From an uncultured Bacteroidales bacterium (GTDB lineage Bacteria; Bacteroidota; Bacteroidia; Bacteroidales; Paludibacteraceae), in assembly GCA_946619625.1 (NCBI GenBank), contig CAMOMF010000228.1, positions 1-13,851 of the forward strand: a DNA stretch of 13,851 nt, read 5' to 3'. Below the pieces are notes generated by a model that saw only the letters and a list, made by a program, of their open reading frames with translations, ran no database searches and was not told the DNA's origin. Made by a program: the position numbers and the translations under genes. Positions 1 through 5,218 of the stretch are shown here, piece after piece. How positions within the stretch are numbered: the stretch's first letter is position 1; each line of letters begins with the position of its first letter.

Positions 1-471
1 CTGCAGGTCGCAGAGCCGCATGTTGGAGTAATGTGCCTCGTCAGACACATAGACGACCGGCATTTTGCCCGTCCGGTTGAACAGGTAGTTGGCGCCGAAA
101 TAGATGCCGTGATTGTTGCCGTCCGTTCCGCTGTGGGTGACGATGCCCCAAACACTGTCGTTCGAGAAACCATACAGGGGCGCGAAGAACTCAATCACAT
201 CGCGCTCAAAGGCCTGTGAGGACATACGCCATGGCTGGTCGGTCATGGGGTCGCCGGCGTTGTTCAGGTTGACTTCATCCATGCCGGTACGAACGTACCA
301 TTTGTAGAAATCGTGCAGAGGGGAGTGTTGATTGACAGGATAACCAAAATACGTTTGCTGCCCTTTTTTCCATTCCCGGGTCCAATCATCCAGTTTCTCA
401 AACCCCGAACTTTGGGCGAAGGTGAACGTAGCAACGAGAACGGCTACGAGGAGTGTTAGTTGTTTACGCAT
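1..471 (-). CDS. Exported PLP-dependent group II decarboxylase, histidine-decarboxylase-like (partial, C-terminus outside window)
   Basis: Reading leftward from the ATG at 471, 157 codons stay open to the window edge. Residues 1-19 form a Sec signal peptide (RKQ, then a hydrophobic core, with likely cleavage TFA|Q). The mature part follows the pattern of bacterial PLP-dependent histidine decarboxylases: a GYPVN motif near residue 43, NNAGDP near 70, an 'F-x-x-DVIEFFAPLYGF' stretch near 88-102, SGTDGN at 114-119 (family S/GGTEGN, PLP phosphate binding) and EAHYS at 145-149, where His147 should stack on the PLP ring. The PLP-lysine region lies beyond the window, so activity cannot be judged. 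Family members remove CO2 from histidine or a related amino acid to give an amine; the substrate here is inferred only. Known bacterial enzymes of this type are cytosolic, so the signal peptide is unusual. The gene overlaps the preceding short ORF by 16 nt and probably shares its promoter. Confidence 0.8.
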   Translation of the reverse strand, partial: MRKQLTLLVAVLVATFTFAQSSGFEKLDDWTREWKKGQQTYFGYPVNQHSPLHDFYKWYVRTGMDEVNLNNAGDPMTDQPWRMSSQAFERDVIEFFAPLYGFSNDSVWGIVTHSGTDGNNHGIYFGANYLFNRTGKMPVVYVSDEAHYSNMRLCDLQ

Positions 472-695
472 GAGAATAAATTATTTAGGGTGATTATTTT
501 GAGTGTTGGAGTAGGGGTATACAATTGCGACAGCGCCTCTTTGACTTGGCTGACTGTCAGTTCGGCATCTAACCCCTTGTTGATGGCGACCTGCAGGGCA
601 CTAAGATCCCCTTTGGCTTCGAGGCAGGCAATGGCGGAGATATACGCAGCCTGCTCTGTCGAAAATGATAACTGTTTCAATATCTTTTTACACAT
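456..695 (-). CDS. Short carboxymuconolactone-decarboxylase-like ORF, probably C-terminally truncated
   Basis: This 79-residue ORF starts at the ATG at 695, about 14 nt after the predicted transcription start. Residues 10-59 resemble the CMD/AhpD-like proteins of Bacteroidetes: a helix with EQAAYISAIACLEAKGDL, then INKGLDAELTV and a final VKEALSQLY helix. In relatives I recall, LY is followed by more conserved sequence (a 'GFPR' type turn and another helix). Here it runs directly into Thr/Pro-rich and AT-rich sequence that looks non-coding, and stops inside the next gene. No signal peptide and no CxxC pair is visible. I infer a deletion that removed the 3' half, leaving a remnant or a minimal domain. 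It may still act as a translated leader for the decarboxylase gene. The family assignment is moderate; that it is translated is not proven. Confidence 0.55.
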   Translation of the reverse strand: MCKKILKQLSFSTEQAAYISAIACLEAKGDLSALQVAINKGLDAELTVSQVKEALSQLYTPTPTLKIITLNNLFSCVNN

Positions 696-715
696 GAATG
701 TAAGGATTTGGACTG

Positions 716-747
716 CAAAGTTACGATTTTTTTTTCAAATGTGCAAA
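716..747 (-). promoter_or_regulatory. Bacteroidetes-type promoter for the CMD-like / decarboxylase genes
   Basis: On the minus strand a TTTG box (744-747) is followed by a 20-nt spacer and TAACTTTG (716-723), an exact match to the -7 consensus TAnnTTTG of the Bacteroidetes primary sigma factor. Transcription would start near 709, about 14 nt before the ATG at 695. I found no equally good promoter directly before the decarboxylase start at 471, so both genes probably use this one. Confidence 0.75.
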
Positions 748-753
748 TCTAAA

Positions 754-767
754 TGGCAAATATGCCA
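754..767. promoter_or_regulatory. Inverted repeat TGGCA-N4-TGCCA between divergent promoters
   Basis: This perfect 5-bp inverted repeat (754-758 and 763-767) lies just upstream of the leftward -33 box and between the two divergent promoters. Its position fits an operator for a dimeric regulator, but arms this short can occur by chance and no regulator gene is adjacent. Confidence 0.3.
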
Positions 768-783
768 AAAAAAAGAGGTTGTA

Positions 784-801
784 TTGACATTTTTGCGTCA
801 A
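784..801. promoter_or_regulatory. Inverted repeat TTGAC-N8-GTCAA upstream of the prfB -33 box
   Basis: This perfect 5-bp inverted repeat (784-788 and 797-801) ends 2 nt before the TTTG box at 804-807 of the rightward promoter. It could be a protein-binding site or chance in AT-rich DNA. Confidence 0.3.
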
Positions 802-803
802 GA

Positions 804-835
804 TTTGCATATGTGGATTTTTTTTTGTAATTTTG
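804..835 (+). promoter_or_regulatory. Bacteroidetes-type promoter for prfB
   Basis: TTTG at 804-807, a 20-nt spacer, then TAATTTTG at 828-835 match the TTTG / TAnnTTTG consensus exactly. The predicted start near 842 leaves a leader of about 18 nt before the prfB ATG at 860 and supports that start codon. There is no clear terminator before dnaE ends, so this promoter may serve the whole rightward block. Confidence 0.8.
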
Positions 836-859
836 CAGCCAATTTGAAACTATCAAGAA

Positions 860-1960
860 ATGATTACAATTGAACAACTGAAGGATGTGCAGGACCGTGC
901 AGATAAGTTGAAAGCCTATCTTGCCATTGACGAAAAGCGCATCCAATTGGAAGAAGAGGAGTTACATACCCAGGCACCGGGTTTCTGGGATGATGCCAAA
1001 GCAGCCGAGGTCCAGATGCGCAAGGTAAAGAGTCTGAAATCGTGGATTGAAGGCTATGAGGGTGTGCGCAGCAGCGTAGAGGAACTGGAACTGGCGGTGG
1101 AATATTTCCGTGAGGAGATTGTCAGCGAGCAGGATGTGGACGAAGCATACGCCAAGGCGCTTGCCGAAGTGGAGGCGCTGGAAATGAAAAACATGCTGTC
1201 AGAGGAAGAGGATCAGATGCCTGCCGTCCTGAAGATTGTGGCGGGAGCAGGCGGTACGGAGGCGCAGGATTGGGCGGAGCAACTGATGCGTATGTACCAA
1301 CGATACTGCGAACGTCATGGGTACAAAGTGACCATTACCAACCTGCAGGAAGGTGACGAAGCGGGAATCAAGACAGTGACCTTCAACATAGAAGGCGACA
1401 TGGCGTATGGTTACCTGAAGAGCGAAAACGGGGTGCACCGGTTGGTTCGCGTGTCGCCATATAACGCCCAAGGTAAGCGCATGACATCATTTGCCTCGGT
1501 GTTTGTGGTGCCTCTTATTGATGACTCTATCGAGGTGGAAGTCAATCCCGCGGGGATCAGTTGGGACACCTTCCGCAGTTCCGGTGCAGGCGGACAGAAC
1601 GTGAACAAAGTGGAGTCCGGCGTACGTCTGCACTATAAGTTCAAGAACCCATTGACCGGTTTGGACGATGAGATAGTGATTGAAAACACCGAGACGCGCG
1701 ACCAGCCCAAGAACCGTGAAAACGCGTTGCGTCATCTGCGTTCGCAGTTGTACGAACTGGAACTGGAGAAACGGCGTCAAGCCCAAGCGAAAGTGGAAGC
1801 GGGTAAGAAAAAGATAGAGTGGGGTAGCCAAATACGCTCCTATGTGTTCGACGACCGGCGTGTGAAAGACCACCGAACGAACTATCAGACCAGTAATGTG
1901 GGGGCTGTGATGGATGGGGATATCGATGGCTTCATCAAGGCATACCTGATGGATAATTGA
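860..1960 (+). CDS. prfB: Peptide chain release factor 2 (RF2)
   Basis: This 366-residue class I release factor recognises UGA/UAA in the ribosomal A site and triggers release of the finished protein. The order is as in the family: an N-terminal helical domain (1-110), a central domain with AGAGGTEAQDW (128-138) and GVHRLVRVSPY (191-201), then SGAGGQNVNK (241-250) with the catalytic GGQ at 244-246, and a C-terminal domain with GSQIRSYVFDD (322-332). The codon-recognition tripeptide is Ser-Pro-Tyr at 199-201 instead of the Ser-Pro-Phe of E. coli RF2. I believe Tyr is common in Bacteroidetes. The gene is one open frame: at the place of the classical autoregulatory +1 frameshift (CTT TGA C near codon 26) there is CTT GCC ATT GAC, with no stop. 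A 22-nt gap leads to the peptidase gene. Confidence 0.96.
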   Translation: MITIEQLKDVQDRADKLKAYLAIDEKRIQLEEEELHTQAPGFWDDAKAAEVQMRKVKSLKSWIEGYEGVRSSVEELELAVEYFREEIVSEQDVDEAYAKALAEVEALEMKNMLSEEEDQMPAVLKIVAGAGGTEAQDWAEQLMRMYQRYCERHGYKVTITNLQEGDEAGIKTVTFNIEGDMAYGYLKSENGVHRLVRVSPYNAQGKRMTSFASVFVVPLIDDSIEVEVNPAGISWDTFRSSGAGGQNVNKVESGVRLHYKFKNPLTGLDDEIVIENTETRDQPKNRENALRHLRSQLYELELEKRRQAQAKVEAGKKKIEWGSQIRSYVFDDRRVKDHRTNYQTSNVGAVMDGDIDGFIKAYLMDN

Positions 1961-1982
1961 CAATTAAAAATTTGTAAATTAT

Positions 1983-3182
1983 ATGAAGAAAGCATTGCTT
2001 ATAGGGCTGTTGAGCCTTGTCGGAATCATTGGACTAAAAGCGGAAGAAGCGAAGAATGACACGATTGACGGTTGGCAGTTTACCACCATTGACTCGGTAG
2101 GTATCACGCCTGTGAAAGACCAAAACCGTTCGGGCACGTGTTGGAGTTATTCCACCATCGGTTTTCTGGAGAGCGAGATTTTGCGCAAGAAAGGTATTGA
2201 AATGGACCTGAGCGAGATGTTTGTTGTCAGCCATACAATGATGGACAGGGCCGTGTATTTCGTTCGCCAGTACGGCGAAGGCAGCCAATACGCCCCGGGC
2301 GGCTCTGCCTATGATGTCATCTACTGTATGGAACATTATGGTTTGGTTCCACAGGAAGCCATGCCGGGCATCCTGTACGGTGATACCCTGCCCAACCATA
2401 CTGAAGTCGATGCAATCTGCAAGGGATTTCTCAACGGCATCACCGGCGGTAAGGTGAAAAAACTGACACCCGTTTGGCGTGACGCCTTCCAAAGTATTTG
2501 GGATACCTATCTGGGCAAATGTCCGGAGGAGTTTACCTATCAGGGAAAGACCTACACACCCCGCTCGTTTGTGCAGTGGCTGGATATGAAGGAGTCTGAC
2601 TACGTGTCAATTACATCCTATACCCACCATCCGTTCTACGAGCGTTTTGCATTGGAGGTGCCTGACAATTGGCGCATGGACCAGATGTACAATGTGCCCA
2701 TGGAGGACATGATGCGTATCATTGACAATGCCATCAAGAATGGTTATACCTTGGCATGGGGTGCGGATGTCAGTGAGACCGGTTTCACCCGCAAAGGTAT
2801 TGGCGTAATGCCTGATGCCGACCACGGAGCCGACTTGACCGGTTCGGATGCTGCCAAATGGCTCGGATTGTCAGCGGACGACAAACGGAAAGAACTGACC
2901 AAGCGTCCGTTGCCTGAAATGGAAATCACCCAGGAAATGCGCCAGAAAGCATACGACAACTGGGAGACAACCGATGATCACGGCATGCAAATATTCGGCA
3001 TTGCCAAGGATCAAAACGGCAAAGAGTACTACATGGTGAAGAACTCGTGGGGTACAGCCCGCTCGGATTACAAGGGAATCTGGTACGTCAGCCGTGCCTT
3101 CATGGCTTACAAAACCAACGATGTGTTGGTTCACAAGGACGCTCTGCCCAAGGATATCCGTAAGAAATTGGGAATAAAGTGA
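1983..3182 (+). CDS. Exported C1B cysteine peptidase (bleomycin hydrolase / aminopeptidase C family)
   Basis: This 399-residue papain-fold peptidase starts at the ATG at 1983. Residues 1-20 form a Sec signal peptide (MKK, hydrophobic core, LKA|EE) without a lipobox cysteine, so the enzyme should be periplasmic or secreted. The active-site set is complete: Gln47 (oxyanion hole) and Cys53 in PVKDQNRSGTCW, His333 in DDHGM, and Asn354 in KNSWG. The insertions between Cys and His and the overall length fit family C1B rather than plain papain; there is no propeptide of papain type. C1B enzymes usually act as aminopeptidases and, in PepC or bleomycin hydrolase, as cytosolic hexamers, so this exported form is a variant known from gut Bacteroidales. 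The last residue is Lys399. In bleomycin hydrolase the C-terminus enters the active site, so the tail may limit specificity. It is probably cotranscribed with prfB. Confidence 0.92.
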   Translation: MKKALLIGLLSLVGIIGLKAEEAKNDTIDGWQFTTIDSVGITPVKDQNRSGTCWSYSTIGFLESEILRKKGIEMDLSEMFVVSHTMMDRAVYFVRQYGEGSQYAPGGSAYDVIYCMEHYGLVPQEAMPGILYGDTLPNHTEVDAICKGFLNGITGGKVKKLTPVWRDAFQSIWDTYLGKCPEEFTYQGKTYTPRSFVQWLDMKESDYVSITSYTHHPFYERFALEVPDNWRMDQMYNVPMEDMMRIIDNAIKNGYTLAWGADVSETGFTRKGIGVMPDADHGADLTGSDAAKWLGLSADDKRKELTKRPLPEMEITQEMRQKAYDNWETTDDHGMQIFGIAKDQNGKEYYMVKNSWGTARSDYKGIWYVSRAFMAYKTNDVLVHKDALPKDIRKKLGIK

Positions 3183-3228
3183 TTGTCGTGAAATAAATGA
3201 ATAAATGTGAAAATAATAATATGATTAA

Positions 3229-4260
3229 ATGATAAAGCGTTGGTTATATAACGCCCGTAGTTTTGCTGTTCCACAGAACCTGATGCCGAGTATCTTGACG
3301 GTTGTGATGGCTTTGGGTGTACCGGGATTCAATATATGGTTGGGGTTGTTGGCGGTGGCTGGCGTTTGCTTGGTGCACTTGGGCGGCAACCTGCTGGACG
3401 ATTATTTTGACTATCAAGACGAACTGCTGGATTATCGTGAGGAGCTCCGGAAAGAGGGCGAAAAGGCTTTCACGGACAAATACCCCTATCTGCGCGATGG
3501 TAGCACCACTCTGGGACAACTGAAAGCCGCCATTGCCGTGTTCTTCGGTTTGGCGCTGGTGTGCGGACTGATTATATGGGTGGCACGGGATTTCGACATG
3601 ACTTTGGTCATTATTGCAGCCGTGGCAGCGTTTCTGTGTTTCTTCTACTCGGCACCGCCGTTCAAACTGGGTTTCCACGGATTGGGGGAACTGGTGATTG
3701 GTATTTGTTTCGGACCATGTCTGGTGTGCGGCGTGTACGAATCGACATGCGGCGCGTTATATACGCCTGAGACAGGGTTTGCATGGCATATCCTTATGTT
3801 GGGCATTGCCATTGGCATGTTCGTCACCAATATTCTCTATACGCACTCGTTTGTCGAGCGGCATGTGGACGATGTCAGTCATAAGAAAACACTTGCCGTA
3901 TTACTCAGGACCGATGCAGCCGGACTGACCGCTTACGCCATTTTTCTGTTCACACCTTTCCTGCTTATTGTAGGCTGCGTGCTTACAGGTTACATCCACT
4001 GGGCGTACCTGTTTGTGCTGTTGATGTTACCCCAGGCTTGTTGGGTCATGTGGGCGATGGTGATGTTCGCCAGGAAGGTGGAAGTGCCGACGGACAATCC
4101 GCCCAAGTGGCTCGGACCCATGGACAATTGGGAGAACATCGAACAGGACAACCGCTACTACCTGATGCGCTGGTATGCCATGCGCAATGTCAATACCGGT
4201 TTCTGCCTGATTATGGCGATGGTGAAACTGACATTATATATTATTAGCGTTGCGGGATGA
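3229..4260 (+). CDS. UbiA-family prenyltransferase (MenA-like), integral membrane
   Basis: This 343-residue, very hydrophobic protein has about eight or nine predicted membrane helices. The first UbiA motif is GGNLLDDYFDYQDE (residues 52-65, with Asn54, Asp57/58 and Asp61 for Mg-diphosphate). The second is the DDVSHKK stretch at 214-220. Between them, YSAPPFKLGFHGLGEL (140-155) resembles the MenA/UbiA loop. The family transfers a prenyl chain from a prenyl diphosphate to an aromatic or other acceptor in the membrane. The first motif departs from the NDYxDxxxGxD pattern of true MenA, so I do not name it menA and the acceptor is unknown. The ATG at 3229 is preferred because the earlier ATG at 3221 meets a stop after three codons. 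The 46-nt gap upstream is AT-rich without a clear promoter. It overlaps the radical SAM gene by 4 nt (ATGA), a sign of translational coupling. Confidence 0.85.
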   Translation: MIKRWLYNARSFAVPQNLMPSILTVVMALGVPGFNIWLGLLAVAGVCLVHLGGNLLDDYFDYQDELLDYREELRKEGEKAFTDKYPYLRDGSTTLGQLKAAIAVFFGLALVCGLIIWVARDFDMTLVIIAAVAAFLCFFYSAPPFKLGFHGLGELVIGICFGPCLVCGVYESTCGALYTPETGFAWHILMLGIAIGMFVTNILYTHSFVERHVDDVSHKKTLAVLLRTDAAGLTAYAIFLFTPFLLIVGCVLTGYIHWAYLFVLLMLPQACWVMWAMVMFARKVEVPTDNPPKWLGPMDNWENIEQDNRYYLMRWYAMRNVNTGFCLIMAMVKLTLYIISVAG

Positions 4261-5216
4261 ACAAATTAGGTCAGTTGGCATATTTGGGCCAGTGGTACGT
4301 GCGGGCACTTCTGGGCAGGCGCGCGCCGTTGCAGAGCGTCATTTTTATTCTGGACAAATGCAATCTGCGCTGTCGGCACTGCTCGGTATATGAACTGGAG
4401 CACCCGCGCGTTAAGACCTTTCAGGCCATTCGTGAGGAGTTGGAGGATTGTTACCGTGCCGGCAGCCGCTTTGTGGACTTCGAGGGCGGAGAACTGTACC
4501 TGTGGAAGGACAGAAAAGAGGGTTCCGATGCATTCTATACCATCGACGATGTGCTTGACTTGGCACACGAGATTGGCTTTTTCTCTGCCACTATTACAAC
4601 TAATGCCCAACTGCCCTTTAACGGCTCCCATGCCGACACGGTGTTCGTCTCGATGGATGGGGTGGGCAAGTGGCACGATGATATCCGCGGTGAGGGGACT
4701 TTCGCCCGTTTGGAGAAGCATATCCACGCCTTCCACCGCGAAAAACCGCTGTGTGTCAACATGGTGGTCAACAACCGCAACATGAGCGGCGTGGACGAAA
4801 CGCTCGAATACGTGCTCCACAACCCCGACATTGACCATATTGCTTTCAATTTTCATACCCCGTTCCGCGAAACTGAGTCCCTCTATTTGGACCCCGAGGA
4901 ACGCAATAACCTTATTGATCGCCTGATGGACTACAAGCGCCGTGGTTACCCTATCATGAATACCACCGATGGATTGAAGGCAATGAAGGTGCAAAATGGT
5001 AAAGTACTCTGTACCGACAAGTATTGTTGGGTGACCAATTTCATATTCTCCGACGGCAGCCGTTCGCCCAAATGTATGGGCTTTACTCATGGGGTGTGCG
5101 ACCGCTGCGGATTCACCATGGGGGGAGAGATGTACAGCCTGTTCCACCTCAGCCCCGAAACTATCCTCGCAGGACTGCAACTGCGCAAAAGTAACGATAA
5201 AAAAGTCAAACGATAA
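4257..5216 (+). CDS. Radical SAM enzyme with extra C-terminal cysteines
   Basis: This 319-residue protein has the radical SAM CxxxCxxC cluster at Cys35, Cys39 and Cys42 (CNLRCRHC), which binds the [4Fe-4S] cluster that cleaves S-adenosylmethionine. FEGGE (75-79) matches the GGE motif that contacts SAM, and TITTNAQ (112-118) and VSMDG (131-135) are the expected barrel strands. Near the C-terminus five cysteines lie in a short stretch (252, 257, 273, 281, 284; spacing C-x4-C-x15-C-x7-C-x2-C, ending CDRCGF). This suggests a second metal site, perhaps SPASM-like. Related proteins are annotated only as radical SAM proteins in Bacteroidales, and the substrate is unknown. Coupling to the UbiA-family gene suggests the two act on the same prenylated or membrane compound; this is inference. 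The stop codon is 2 nt before dnaE. Confidence 0.88.
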   Translation: MNKLGQLAYLGQWYVRALLGRRAPLQSVIFILDKCNLRCRHCSVYELEHPRVKTFQAIREELEDCYRAGSRFVDFEGGELYLWKDRKEGSDAFYTIDDVLDLAHEIGFFSATITTNAQLPFNGSHADTVFVSMDGVGKWHDDIRGEGTFARLEKHIHAFHREKPLCVNMVVNNRNMSGVDETLEYVLHNPDIDHIAFNFHTPFRETESLYLDPEERNNLIDRLMDYKRRGYPIMNTTDGLKAMKVQNGKVLCTDKYCWVTNFIFSDGSRSPKCMGFTHGVCDRCGFTMGGEMYSLFHLSPETILAGLQLRKSNDKKVKR

Positions 5217-5218
5217 CA

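Noticed and set aside
31..307. Two short plus-strand ORFs at the left edge
   Set aside because: They lie antisense to the decarboxylase-like gene, whose motifs are clear on the minus strand.
1961..1990. Separate promoter before the C1B peptidase gene (AAAATTTG-like -7 box)
   Set aside because: It has a mismatch in the TA and no TTTG at the right distance; the 22-nt gap suggests cotranscription with prfB.
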